Notes: generated from the letters alone by a model not told the origin. Shown: positions 7,902 through 15,429, counted from the first letter of the stretch. The stretch is 64,000 nt of DNA from Iamia sp. SCSIO 61187 (GCF_019443745.1 NZ_CP050948.1:1426001-1490000); one strand, 5' to 3'. Made by a program: numbers and translations.

Positions 7902-9098
7902 TTGACCACACCCCCCGACGAGCCGCACGACCTGCACCCCGACACCCGCGCCGTGCGGGGCGGGCGCGACAGCTGCGATCCGGCCCTCGCCCCGGTGATC
8001 TGGGCCAGCTCCACGTTCGTGTCGCCGTCGGTCGACGCCGCCCAGGCCGCCGCCACCTCGGTCGGCACCGAGCGCTTCTACTCCCGCTACGGCAACCCCA
8101 CCGTCGCCGACTTCGAGCGGGCGGTGGCCGACCTCGAGGGGGCCGAGGCGGCCCGGGCCTACGGGTCGGGGATGGGCGCGGTGACGGGGGTGATCCTCGG
8201 GCTGTGCTCGCAGGGCGACCACATCGTGGCCACCCGGCAGATCTACGCCGCCACCCAGCTGGTGCTGCAGGTGATGTGCCCCCGGTTCGGGATCGACGTG
8301 ACCTTCGTCGACGGCACCGAGCCGGGCGCCATGGCGGCCGCCGTCCGCCCCGGCAAGACGATGCTCGTCTGGGCCGAGACCCCCGCCAACCCCCGTCTCG
8401 ACCTGGTCGACCTGGACGAGCTGGGCGCCATCGCCGGGCCCATGACCGTCGTCGACTCGACCTTCGCCACCCCGTTCGGCCAGCGGCCCCTCGCCCACGG
8501 CGTCGACATCGTCGTCCACTCCGCCACCAAGGCCATGGCCGGCCACAACGACGCCACCCTCGGGGTGGTGGCGACCTCGGCCGAGCTGGTGCAGTGGCTC
8601 ACCGGGTTCGCCGTGCTCCACGGCGCGGTCGCCTCGCCCTACGACGCCGCCAACGGCATCCGGGGCCTGCGCACCCTGCCGATCCGCTTCGCCCGCCAGT
8701 CAGCCTCGGCCCTCGAGGTCGCCGGGTGGCTGGAGAAGGACGGGCGCGTGACCGAGGTCCGCCACCCGGGCCTGGAGTCGCACCCCCAGCACGACCTGGC
8801 CGTGCGCCAGATGCAGGCCACCGGTGGGCTGGTGTGCTTCGACCTGCCCGGTGGCATCGCGGCCGGACGTCGCTTCGTCGACGCCCTCGAGCTGGCCCAG
8901 CTGGCGACCTCGCTGGGCGGGCCCGAGACGCTCGTGACCCACCCGGCGTCCACCACCCACGTGAACCTCCTGCCCGAGGAGCTGGCCGCCGCCGGGATCG
9001 GGCCGGGGACGATCCGCCTGTCGGTCGGCCTCGAGCACCCCGACGACATCCGGGCCGACCTGGCCCGGGCCCTCGACGTGGTCGACGGGCTTGCCTGA
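7902..9098 (+). CDS. Cys/Met-metabolism PLP enzyme (O-acylhomoserine sulfhydrylase / cystathionine gamma-synthase family)
   Basis: 398 residues. PLP enzyme of the gamma-family; next to metX it most likely uses O-acetylhomoserine with sulfide (MetZ/MetY-like) or cysteine (MetB-like). Seen: RFYSRYGNPTV near 58, AYGSGMGAV, ETPANPRLDLVD, DSTFATPFGQRPL and the PLP lysine in HSATKAMAGHND (Lys210). The substrate-specificity residues cannot be judged by eye, and a methionine gamma-lyase role cannot be excluded. Start is TTG 7902, with CCGGAG 7 bases upstream; no ATG or GTG is available before conserved sequence. The 3' end overlaps the Fpg-like gene by 8 bases. Confidence 0.88.
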   Translation: MTTPPDEPHDLHPDTRAVRGGRDSCDPALAPVIWASSTFVSPSVDAAQAAATSVGTERFYSRYGNPTVADFERAVADLEGAEAARAYGSGMGAVTGVILGLCSQGDHIVATRQIYAATQLVLQVMCPRFGIDVTFVDGTEPGAMAAAVRPGKTMLVWAETPANPRLDLVDLDELGAIAGPMTVVDSTFATPFGQRPLAHGVDIVVHSATKAMAGHNDATLGVVATSAELVQWLTGFAVLHGAVASPYDAANGIRGLRTLPIRFARQSASALEVAGWLEKDGRVTEVRHPGLESHPQHDLAVRQMQATGGLVCFDLPGGIAAGRRFVDALELAQLATSLGGPETLVTHPASTTHVNLLPEELAAAGIGPGTIRLSVGLEHPDDIRADLARALDVVDGLA

Positions 9099-9867
9099 GC
9101 TGATCGAGGTCGAGCTCTACCGGCGGGTCGTCGACCGGGCGGTGGGGCGGCGGATCGCCGGCGTCGACGCACCGGACGCCTGGTTCTGCAAGGGCGTCGA
9201 CCCGGCCACGCTCGTCGCTGCCCTCACCGGGCGGACCCTGGAGGGCACCCGGCGGCGGGGCAAGCTCCTGCTGGTCGACACCGACGGGCCCGTCCTCGGC
9301 CTCCGCTTCGGCATGACCGGGCGGGTCCTCGTCGACGGCGCCGGCCCCATCGAGCGGCTCGAGTACTCCTCGGGCCGCGACGACCCGGCCTGGTGCCGCT
9401 TCGGCCTCCGGTTCACCGACGGCGGCGACCTGGCCCTCATCGACCCGCGACGGCTCGGGGGCGTCGAGCTCGACCCCGACGAGGACCGCCTCGGCCCCGA
9501 TGCGGCCACGGTCGGTCGGGCGGCGCTCCGGGACCTGCTGGCCCGGTCGCAGGCCCCGCTCAAGGCCCGGTTGATGGACCAGGCCCGGCTGGCCGGCGTG
9601 GGCAACCTGATCTGCGACGAGACCCTGTGGCGCGCCCGCCTCGACCCCGCCCGCCCCGCCGGCAGCCTGACCCCGGCCGAGGTCGGACGGCTCCACCGCC
9701 ACCTGCGAGCGACCATCGCCCTGCTGACCGAGCGGGGCGGGTCGCACACCGGTGACCTCCAGGCCCAGCGCTCCCGCGACGGTCGCTGCCCGACGTGCCA
9801 CCGGCTGCTGCTGCGCCGCACCGTCGGGGGCCGCACCACCTACTCGTGCCCGCACCACCAGCGCTGA
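9091..9867 (+). CDS. Fpg/Nei-family DNA glycosylase (formamidopyrimidine-DNA glycosylase type)
   Basis: 258 residues. Base-excision repair enzyme that removes oxidised bases and nicks the strand. The N-terminal Pro and Glu catalytic pair is present (M-PELIEVEL), the conserved lysine lies in RRGKLLL (~58), the H2TH segment in LMDQARLAGVGNLICDETLW, and a C-terminal zinc finger CPTC...CPHH. The fourth zinc ligand is His where the family usually has Cys. Start is TTG 9091, which puts Pro directly after the initiator; it overlaps the preceding gene by 8 bases, so translation is coupled and the gene rides on the SAM-controlled transcript. Confidence 0.88.
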   Translation: MPELIEVELYRRVVDRAVGRRIAGVDAPDAWFCKGVDPATLVAALTGRTLEGTRRRGKLLLVDTDGPVLGLRFGMTGRVLVDGAGPIERLEYSSGRDDPAWCRFGLRFTDGGDLALIDPRRLGGVELDPDEDRLGPDAATVGRAALRDLLARSQAPLKARLMDQARLAGVGNLICDETLWRARLDPARPAGSLTPAEVGRLHRHLRATIALLTERGGSHTGDLQAQRSRDGRCPTCHRLLLRRTVGGRTTYSCPHHQR

Positions 9868-9923
9868 CCGCCGGTGCCGCGCCGGCGGCGAGGGCTGGCA
9901 CCTGTGCATCGGCAGGCCACAAC

Positions 9924-9929
9924 TAGCAT
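9924..9929 (+). promoter_or_regulatory. -10 box for the 9939 gene
   Basis: TAGCAT, 9 bases before GTG 9939; leader would be at most 2-3 bases. Confidence 0.4.
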
Positions 9930-9938
9930 CGGCTGATC

Positions 9939-11102
9939 GTGCCCGTCCGCCTCCCGCCGACCGCCCGCCGCGCCCTGGCCGCCGGCGCCCTGGCGGTCGC
10001 GCTCGCGCTGACCGGACCCCTCCCGGGACCGGCCGGCGCCCAGGAGGACCCGGCCCCGAGCACCGAGCCGGTGCCGGCGGGGGAGGGCGACACCGCCACC
10101 TCGACCACCGTCGTCGACGACGCCGGGGCCACGACCGACGACGCGGCCGTGGCGGAGGCCCAGGACCGGGCCGATGCCGACCTCCGGTCCGTGTGGGTCG
10201 TCGTCGCCGCCCTCGGCGCCGTGGCCCTCGGCCTCCTCGTGCTGCTCGTGCTGTACGTCCGGGCGACCAACCCGGCCCGCGCCGCCGCCCGCCGGGCCGA
10301 GCTGATCGCCCGGGCCGAGGAGCGCCAGCGGGCCCGGGCCGAGCGCGCCGACGTCGGTCGGGACGAGACCGAGGCGGCTGCGGACGCCGCGGCCGAGGAC
10401 GAGCGGCCGCTCGTGGCTGCGGGGACCGGTCGTCGACGGTCGGCCGACCGGGCCGTCGACGACGCGTCGCCTCCCCGTGTCGTCCCCCCGGCGGCGTCCG
10501 CGCCGGCCGACGCCGCTGCTGCGGCCGCCGCTGCTGCGGCCGCCGCCGTGCTCTCCCGGGATCCGGTCGCCGCGCCCGAGGAGGCCGTCCGCGTCCTCGG
10601 CGACGCCCCCCCGGCCCCTGCGCTGGCCAAGGGCGGTCCCGTCCTGCCCGAGTCGACCTCCGCCCCCGTCACCGAGGGGACCGGGGCCGGTCGTCGCCGC
10701 CGCAACCCAGGGGCGACCTCGCCGACGGGGAACCGGGTCGACCCCGTCGGACCCCCGCCGGGGCCGGCCGCGGGTGACGAGACCGTCCGCATCGTGCCAC
10801 CGCCGTCGTCGCCTGCCGCCGGCGCCGTCGTCACCGCCCCGCCCGGCGGCGATGTCCCCGACCGGCCCCCGCCTCGGTCGCTCGTCGACTCGCCGCCGCC
10901 GCCCCGCCGGCCCCGGCGGGTCGAGGCCCCGGCCAAGAAGCTGGGCACGCCCGACGCCGAGCGGGTGCTGGTGCGGCCCGGGCAGAAGCCGGTGCGGGTG
11001 CCGCCGTCGATGCGCCCGGCGGGCGGGGGAACCGAGGAGGCGGACGCCGCCCCCTCCGAGGGCACGGGCGTCGAGGACGAGGCCGGACGCGACGGCCGGT
11101 AG
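9939..11102 (+). CDS. Secreted/membrane Ala-Pro-rich protein, unknown function
   Basis: 387 residues. A signal peptide (AAGALAVALALTGPL, likely cut after GAQ ~35), a Thr/Asp-rich extracellular stretch, one transmembrane helix around residues 85-108 (VWVVVAALGAVALGLLVLLVLYV), then a long low-complexity cytoplasmic tail. The tail begins with an Arg/Ala/Glu-rich helix (AELIARAEERQRARAERA) and includes an 11-residue poly-Ala run. No recognisable domain. Base composition is typical of the window. A 9-base gap separates the stop from the ATG of the next small gene, so the cluster 9939-11980 may be co-transcribed in part. Confidence 0.6.
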   Translation: MPVRLPPTARRALAAGALAVALALTGPLPGPAGAQEDPAPSTEPVPAGEGDTATSTTVVDDAGATTDDAAVAEAQDRADADLRSVWVVVAALGAVALGLLVLLVLYVRATNPARAAARRAELIARAEERQRARAERADVGRDETEAAADAAAEDERPLVAAGTGRRRSADRAVDDASPPRVVPPAASAPADAAAAAAAAAAAAVLSRDPVAAPEEAVRVLGDAPPAPALAKGGPVLPESTSAPVTEGTGAGRRRRNPGATSPTGNRVDPVGPPPGPAAGDETVRIVPPPSSPAAGAVVTAPPGGDVPDRPPPRSLVDSPPPPRRPRRVEAPAKKLGTPDAERVLVRPGQKPVRVPPSMRPAGGGTEEADAAPSEGTGVEDEAGRDGR

Positions 11103-11111
11103 GTTGGGCCC

Positions 11112-11333
11112 ATGGCTGCTGAGCTCGACGTCGACGCCATGATCGCCCGCTTCCAGGAGCGGGCCCAGGCCGTGAAGAAGCGCAACCTGCCACCGGTCGC
11201 CGGGCCCGAGCGCACCCGCCTCGTCCAGCAGGCGCAGACGGACTTCCAGGACTTCGCCATGGTCGGCGACGCCGAGGGCTCCCTCGAGGACGGGGTGCTG
11301 ACCCTCCGCATCGACCTCCGTCCCAAGGACTGA
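11112..11333 (+). CDS. Conserved-looking small protein, 73 residues
   Basis: Mostly helical charged protein with FQERAQAVKKRNLPPVAGPER and a C-terminal beta-like GVLTLRIDLRP. Family not recognised. TAGGTT lies 6 bases before ATG 11112, indicating a leaderless start. The next gene begins 5 bases after its stop, so the two are almost certainly co-transcribed. Confidence 0.65.
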   Translation: MAAELDVDAMIARFQERAQAVKKRNLPPVAGPERTRLVQQAQTDFQDFAMVGDAEGSLEDGVLTLRIDLRPKD

Positions 11334-11338
11334 CCGCG

Positions 11339-11980
11339 GTGCCCGGCTCGGACCTCACCGAGCGGGAGGCCCGCACCGCGGCCGCCATCGACGCCGCCAA
11401 CGAGGACGACCCCGACCGCATCGACGTCGACGGTGAGAGCCGGCCCCTCCAGCAGAGCCTGGGCCGGGCCGCCGCCGAGTGGGTCGACCGCCTCGACCCC
11501 GACGCCCGCCCGGCCCAGCGCCTGGCCGCCCGGGCGCACCACCTCCGCCGGTGGGAGCGGCCCCGGTCGGACTACCCCGAGGGGCGGGCCGGCTACCTGC
11601 GCTGGCGGCGCGACGCCAAGGCCCGCCACGCCGCCGACGTGGCCGCCCTGCTGCGGGCCGACGGGTGGGACGACGCCACCGTCGAGGAGGCGCAACGGCT
11701 CGTCCGCAAGGAGGGCCTGGGCTCGGTGCCGGCCGTGCAGGTCCACGAGGACGCCGTCTGCCTAGCCTTCCTGGCCCTGCAGCTCGACTCCGCCGCCGAG
11801 GTCATGGGGGACGACAAGACCGTCGACGTCCTCCGGCGCACGGCGGCCAAGATGAGCCCCGAGGCCCTGGCCCACGCCGCCGCCCTGCCCTACTCGCCCC
11901 GGGGGCGGGCGCTGCTCGAGGTGGCGCTCAGGTCGGAGCCGGAGCCGGAGCCGGGGCCCGCCGCCGGCTCGGCACGATGA
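11339..11980 (+). CDS. DUF4202-like protein
   Basis: 213 residues starting at GTG 11339. Helical protein with patterns typical of the DUF4202 family: AIDAANEDDP, AARAHHLRRWERPRSDYPEG, YLRWRRDAK, VQVHEDAVCLAFL. The repeated HH/RW and HEDA motifs recall HD-domain-like metal sites, but no activity is established. Its last 53 bases overlap the 3' end of the convergent gene at 11928; the overlap encodes a Glu-Pro repeat (EPEPEP) here and an Ala-Pro repeat on the other strand. Confidence 0.7.
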   Translation: MPGSDLTEREARTAAAIDAANEDDPDRIDVDGESRPLQQSLGRAAAEWVDRLDPDARPAQRLAARAHHLRRWERPRSDYPEGRAGYLRWRRDAKARHAADVAALLRADGWDDATVEEAQRLVRKEGLGSVPAVQVHEDAVCLAFLALQLDSAAEVMGDDKTVDVLRRTAAKMSPEALAHAAALPYSPRGRALLEVALRSEPEPEPGPAAGSAR

Positions 11981-12416
11981 CCAGGTCGAGGAAGAGCATC
12001 ACGCCCATCACGGTCAGCACGCCCTCGAGGGCCCGCCGGAAGTAGTGGGCGACCGAGGCGGCGACGTCGTCGGGGGCGGCGACGCCCAGGACGTCGCGCA
12101 GGGGCCCCTCGGCGGCGCAGACCAGCACGAGCACGGCCAGGGCGGCGTAGGTCGCGGCCCGGGCCATGCCCCGGCGGGGGGCCAGGTCCCACCCCCGGTC
12201 GGTGCGGTGGAGCCCGTAGACGAGGTCGATGATCGGGGCCAGGAGGATGACGGTCGACCACGTCTCGACCTGGAGGTCGAAGAACACCGCGAGCGCCTGG
12301 CCGACGTCGTCGCCGAGGACCGTGCGCCAGGCCGTGTACGTGCCGGCCCAGCCCGACAGCGGCATGATCGCGGCGATGCCCGCCACGTAGGCCAGGCGTC
12401 GTGCCCCGAGGCTCAC
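11928..12416 (-). CDS. Membrane protein of unknown function (4 TM), second gene of pair
   Basis: 162 residues with about four hydrophobic helices (YVAGIAAIMPLSGWAG, TVILLAPIIDLVYGL, ATYAALAVLVLVCAA, GVLTVMGVMLFLDLVIV) and a short Ala-Pro tail. Starts at GTG 12416, overlapping the stop of the upstream membrane gene by 4 bases (GTGA), so the two are translationally coupled and their products may form one complex. No family recognised. Confidence 0.6.
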   Translation of the reverse strand: MSLGARRLAYVAGIAAIMPLSGWAGTYTAWRTVLGDDVGQALAVFFDLQVETWSTVILLAPIIDLVYGLHRTDRGWDLAPRRGMARAATYAALAVLVLVCAAEGPLRDVLGVAAPDDVAASVAHYFRRALEGVLTVMGVMLFLDLVIVPSRRRAPAPAPAPT

Positions 12417-12670
12417 GCGACCGCGTCCCCGGGGTTCGCCGCCGGGAGGTCGGCGCGGGTGCGGCGGGCGAGGACGACGTCGAGGTAGATGGCCAGGGCG
12501 ATGACCGAGATGGGCGCCTCCACGTTGGTGCGGATGAAGGAGTAGAGGCTGTCGCCGGTGCGGTCGCCGAGGACGGCGATGCAGGCGTCGCGGGTGAAGC
12601 CCTGGCACATCACGATGACGACGAGCAGGGTGCCGCCGTAGAACAGCACCCGAGCGACCCACGGCTTCAA
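12413..12670 (-). CDS. Small membrane protein of unknown function (2 TM), first gene of pair
   Basis: 85 residues with two hydrophobic segments (VLFYGGTLLVVIVMC and APISVIALAIYLDVVLA) separated by a loop carrying DACIAVLGDRTGD. Start TTG 12670 is chosen because GGAGG lies 6 bases upstream; a GTG 18 bases further out lacks a site. Both genes of the pair share a pattern of helix, conserved-looking loop and helix ending in LDxVxxx, suggesting ancient duplication. Function unknown. Confidence 0.6.
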   Translation of the reverse strand: MKPWVARVLFYGGTLLVVIVMCQGFTRDACIAVLGDRTGDSLYSFIRTNVEAPISVIALAIYLDVVLARRTRADLPAANPGDAVA

Positions 12671-12769
12671 GGGAGACCTCCGTCTCACGTGCTGTGGTCA
12701 TCTCCGCCGCAGCCGCACGGAGAGTAGTCGACAGCCGAACCGAGGTGGGATCGTCCGGAAGGCCCGTGC

Positions 12770-12775
12770 TACGGT
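12770..12775 (+). promoter_or_regulatory. -10 box of tRNA-Gly
   Basis: TACGGT, 11 bases before the first base of the mature tRNA. Confidence 0.45.
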
Positions 12776-12786
12776 CAGCGGACCCC

Positions 12787-12862
12787 GCGGACGTAGCTCA
12801 GCTGGTAGAGCATCACCTTGCCAAGGTGAGGGTCGCCGGTTCGAATCCGGTCGTCCGCTCCA
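12787..12862 (+). tRNA. tRNA-Gly (anticodon GCC)
   Basis: 76 bases with the 3' CCA encoded. Acceptor stem GCGGACG (12787-12793) pairs with CGTCCGC (12852-12858). D-stem GCTC/GAGC, anticodon stem TCACC/GGTGA with loop TTGCCAA (anticodon GCC at 12820-12822), and T-arm CCGGTTCGAATCCGG. All stems pair fully. A strong terminator follows directly. Its 3' half plus the terminator is repeated 1249 bp downstream, which marks it as a probable integration site. Confidence 0.97.
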
Positions 12863-12897
12863 AGCCCCTGGTCTCCTGACCAGGGGCTTTCTCGTTC
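12815..12897 (+). repeat. 83-bp direct repeat, copy 1 (att-like, inside tRNA-Gly and its terminator)
   Basis: Runs from the anticodon stem of the tRNA through the terminator. It matches 14064-14146 at 82 of 83 positions, the only mismatch being G12885 versus C14134. Geometry (tRNA 3' half duplicated downstream) is that of an integrative element using a tRNA gene as attB. Confidence 0.9.
12863..12892 (+). terminator. Rho-independent terminator of tRNA-Gly
   Basis: Stem AGCCCCTGGT / ACCAGGGGCT with a 6-base loop TCTCCTG region, followed by TTTCT. Immediately behind the encoded CCA. Confidence 0.9.
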
Positions 12898-13105
12898 CGG
12901 GGCGTGCTGAGGGTCACTCCGGCTCCGGTGTGTCCCGCTGTCGATTGGCCGGTAGATGCGTTTCCCTGACCAGCGCCGATGCGTAGTTGGGACTGCCGCG
13001 CGTTGAGGTGACGTGTGGTCTGTGGTGATCGACCCGTCCCGGGTTCGAAGCAGTCTCGATTCCGTGCCTGGTTCCGTCCTCGCTGAGGATCGGGTCCGCA
13101 GCGGT

Positions 13106-13447
13106 TCAGTGCTCGTCGCTCACGGCCCGTTGTGTCAGCGTCTTCACGGCGGCGAGCAGCGTGGGGAGCTCATTGTCGACCACGTCGACGACGACGGCGT
13201 GGTCGGTGTCGAAGTCGTGATGGGCGAGGTGGTCCCGCATGCGGGCGATGGCGCTCCACGGAACCTCCGGCGCCGTCGCGAGCAGCTCAGGGCTGATCGA
13301 CTTCACGGCTTCCCCGATCTCGATGAGGCGCACGCGCACAGCGTCGTAGACGAGCCCGTCGTAAAGGTCGCCCTTGGTGAGGTGGCTGTGGATTGCGTCG
13401 ATCGCGCCCGTGATGTCAGCCAGGCGGTCCGCGTCGTGGCGACTCAC
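13106..13447 (-). CDS. hepT: HEPN-domain toxin, HepT-like (DUF86)
   Basis: 113 residues, all-helical, matching the HepT/DUF86 family: toxin half of the HEPN/MNT type VII toxin-antitoxin system, with RNA cleavage as the usual activity. The active-site motif RX4H is present as R71-DHLA-H76. In HepT proteins the following X-Y places a Tyr that the MNT partner modifies with AMP; here position 78 is Asp (codon 13214-13216). Starts at GTG 13447, overlapping the stop of the MNT gene by 4 bases (GTGA), so antitoxin is made first and the toxin is coupled. Lies between the tRNA-Gly repeats. Confidence 0.85.
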   Translation of the reverse strand: MSRHDADRLADITGAIDAIHSHLTKGDLYDGLVYDAVRVRLIEIGEAVKSISPELLATAPEVPWSAIARMRDHLAHHDFDTDHAVVVDVVDNELPTLLAAVKTLTQRAVSDEH

Positions 13448-13752
13448 AGGGGCACGGCCTCGGCGAGCACCTCGTCTCGGAGCCGTGGCCGCAACGACCC
13501 AGTTGTGCCGACATCGACCTTCACGCCCAGGGCCGCTTCGAGGTCGGCGCCGATGGCGAGGATCGCGAAGGGACGAGCGTCCGGGGCCAGCTCCACGAGG
13601 AAGTCGACATCGCTGTCGGGGCGCTCGTCGCCACGGGCGACTGACCCGAACAGGGCGACGGACAGGCCGTGGTGGCGCGCCACGATCGCCTTGATCTCGT
13701 CCCGGTGAGCCTCGACGAGGTCCCGAAGCGGTCGCGTGGCGACGTGCGACAT
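13444..13752 (-). CDS. mntA: MNT nucleotidyltransferase antitoxin, MntA-like
   Basis: 102 residues, minimal nucleotidyltransferase. The fingerprint GSxARGDxxxDSDxD is intact (G36-S37 to D48 and D50), and a third acidic residue is offered by VKVDVG near residue 85. In characterised systems this protein AMP-adds to a Tyr of the HEPN toxin and so neutralises it. ATG 13752 is supported by TACGCT 7 bases upstream on the same strand (leaderless) and by the usual protein start. Upstream in-frame sequence is not conserved-looking. Confidence 0.85.
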   Translation of the reverse strand: MSHVATRPLRDLVEAHRDEIKAIVARHHGLSVALFGSVARGDERPDSDVDFLVELAPDARPFAILAIGADLEAALGVKVDVGTTGSLRPRLRDEVLAEAVPL

Positions 13753-13759
13753 GGCCCAC

Positions 13760-13765
13760 AGCGTA
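13760..13765 (-). promoter_or_regulatory. -10 box for the mntA-hepT pair
   Basis: TACGCT on the minus strand, 7 bases before ATG 13752; a leaderless arrangement like other genes here. Confidence 0.4.
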
Positions 13766-14063
13766 CGACCACGGGCCTCGCGGAGAGGAGGGGACTGCCG
13801 CGGGTGAAGGCGACGCCGGTGCCTGTCGACCCTCGCAGCCTGCGCCCGACGTCTCATGCGTCCCCGCCGAGGGAACCTCAGTTCCGACGCAGGGCTCGGC
13901 GACCGGGAGGCCGACCGTCGATGGCGGCGACGAACGCCGACACTGCGGAGCATGCGGTGGGCCAGGACAGGACGGATCTCTGAGTCGGCGCAGATTGTGC
14001 CCAGGATCGTGCCCAACGGGGCTCACAGCCCGCCTGACCTGGGCATTGACCTGAGGAGGATCG
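13766..14063. other. Non-coding remainder of the tRNA-flanked insert
   Basis: About 300 bases between the mntA promoter and the second att-like repeat. No protein-like frame with a start signal is seen on either strand, no integrase or excisionase fragment, and no tRNA. Two GTGCCCA direct repeats (near 13997 and 14008) are the only local feature. Frames here only reproduce the usual antisense shadow of a tRNA. Confidence 0.5.
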
Positions 14064-14146
14064 ACCTTGCCAAGGTGAGGGTCGCCGGTTCGAATCCGGT
14101 CGTCCGCTCCAAGCCCCTGGTCTCCTGACCAGGCGCTTTCTCGTTC
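14064..14146 (+). repeat. 83-bp direct repeat, copy 2 (tRNA-Gly 3' half and terminator remnant)
   Basis: One mismatch to 12815-12897. It lacks the acceptor 5' strand, D-arm and half of the anticodon stem, so it cannot make tRNA. The mismatch falls in the terminator stem, which remains able to fold. It marks the right end of the 1249-bp insert. Confidence 0.9.
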
Positions 14147-14335
14147 TCAGGCCCCGTGCGACGCAGCTGCGGGGAGGCCGCGGTCGACGCCCCCGGGAGG
14201 CGCCCGGCTCCCTCGTCGAGGTGGTGCTGCCGAACGGGGGAGGGCGCCACACCGACACCGCTGGCCCGGCTCCGCAGGCCCCGGCCGCCGTCGGGGGCCG
14301 GTGGGCGGCCGGCCGGGCGCAGCACGTATCGCCGG

Positions 14336-14355
14336 CGTATGGTGATCGCCATACG
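14336..14355. promoter_or_regulatory. Palindromic operator candidate upstream of vanH
   Basis: CGTATGG-N6-CCATACG, 7-bp perfect arms around a near-palindromic TGATCG centre, 33 bases before GTG 14389. An extra CGTAT half-copy lies at 14325-14329. The dyad suits a dimeric repressor covering the core promoter. No vanR/vanS gene is in the window. Confidence 0.5.
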
Positions 14356-14388
14356 GGCCGGCAACGCGCCGAGGGGCCAGATGGCGGC

Positions 14389-15429
14389 GTGGTCCACGAC
14401 GACGCCGTCCGCGCCCCGACCTGCGACACCAGGCGCCCGCCGGGGTCGTCGTCACCGCGGCCGCCGACGATCGGGGTCACCGCCTACGGGTGCGCCCCGG
14501 TCGAGGCCGACCTCGTCCGCGCCGTCGCCGCCCGCCTCGGGGTGCGGGCGTCGATCACCGACGCCCCGGTGTCACCCGACACCGTCGCCCTGGCGGTGGG
14601 GAACCGGTGCATCAGCGTCGACCACCGGACCCCGGTCACCGGGTCGGTGCTGGCGGCGCTGCACGCCGCCGGTGTGCGGTTCGTGTCGACGCGGAGCGTC
14701 GGGGTCGACCACGTCGACCGGCGGGCGGCGGCGCGCCTCGGCATCTCCGTCGCCAACGTGGCCTACTCGCCCGACAGCGTGGCCGACCACACGCTCATGC
14801 TGATCCTCATGGGCCTGCGGCGGGCGAGCTCCCTGCTGCGACGGGTCGAGGTCCACGACTACCGGTCGGGTGACCGGCCCGGACGTGAGCTGCGCGACCT
14901 GACCGTCGGGGTGGTCGGCACCGGCCGCATCGGCACCGCGGTCATCGATCGCCTGCGCGGCTTCGGCTGCCGCATCGCGACCTGCGACAGCCGTCGGGAC
15001 GCGCCCGTCGATCGCCCGTCGCTCACCTCGCTCCTGCGTCGGAGCGACGTCGTCACCCTCCACGTCCCGCTCACCGTCGGGACCCGCCACCTCCTGGACC
15101 GGCCGGGCATCGCCCAGATGAAGCCCGGTGCCGTCCTGGTCAACACCGCTCGGGGTGGGCTCGTCGACACCGAGGCCCTGGTCGAGGCGCTGGAGGGCGG
15201 GCGGCTCGGCGGGGCCGCCCTCGACGTCGTCGAGGGCGAGGAGGGGGTCTTCTCCCAGGATCGGCGGACCACACCCGTCGAGCACCCACTGCTGCTGCGG
15301 TTGCACCGGCTGCCCGACGTGATCATCACGCCCCACACCGCCTACTACACCGACCACGCCCTCGGTGATGCCGTCGCCGGGTCCCTCCTCGGCTGCCTGC
15401 GGTTCGAGGACGAGCAGCGCCATGGGTAG
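14389..15429 (+). CDS. vanH: VanH-type D-lactate dehydrogenase
   Basis: 346 residues if begun at GTG 14389. NADH-dependent reduction of pyruvate to D-lactate for D-Ala-D-Lac peptidoglycan precursors; cytosolic. Strong family match to VanH throughout: ITVYGC-like GVTAYGC, RCISVDHR, STRSVGVDHVD, NVAYSPDSVADHTLMLILM, the Rossmann motif GVVGTGRIGTAV, RLRGFGC, NTARGGLVDTEALV, ALDVVEGEE and IITPHTAYYT with the catalytic His. Conserved sequence starts about residue 25, so the first ~24 residues are extra; no nearer ATG/GTG/TTG exists, and GTG 14221 would lengthen it further. Overlaps vanA by 8 bases. Confidence 0.92.
   Translation: MVHDDAVRAPTCDTRRPPGSSSPRPPTIGVTAYGCAPVEADLVRAVAARLGVRASITDAPVSPDTVALAVGNRCISVDHRTPVTGSVLAALHAAGVRFVSTRSVGVDHVDRRAAARLGISVANVAYSPDSVADHTLMLILMGLRRASSLLRRVEVHDYRSGDRPGRELRDLTVGVVGTGRIGTAVIDRLRGFGCRIATCDSRRDAPVDRPSLTSLLRRSDVVTLHVPLTVGTRHLLDRPGIAQMKPGAVLVNTARGGLVDTEALVEALEGGRLGGAALDVVEGEEGVFSQDRRTTPVEHPLLLRLHRLPDVIITPHTAYYTDHALGDAVAGSLLGCLRFEDEQRHG

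Noticed and set aside
13766-14063. Integrase remnant in the tRNA-flanked insert
   Set aside because: No RxxHxR...Y pattern or serine-recombinase motif in any frame of this stretch.
14064-14139. Second tRNA-Gly gene
   Set aside because: It has only the 3' half; acceptor 5' strand and D-arm are missing, so no functional tRNA can form.
13878-14480. Antisense open frames across the tRNA repeat, with residues like TTGFEPATLTLAR
   Set aside because: These are a well-known artefact of tRNA sequence read on the other strand; no start signals or protein-like continuation.
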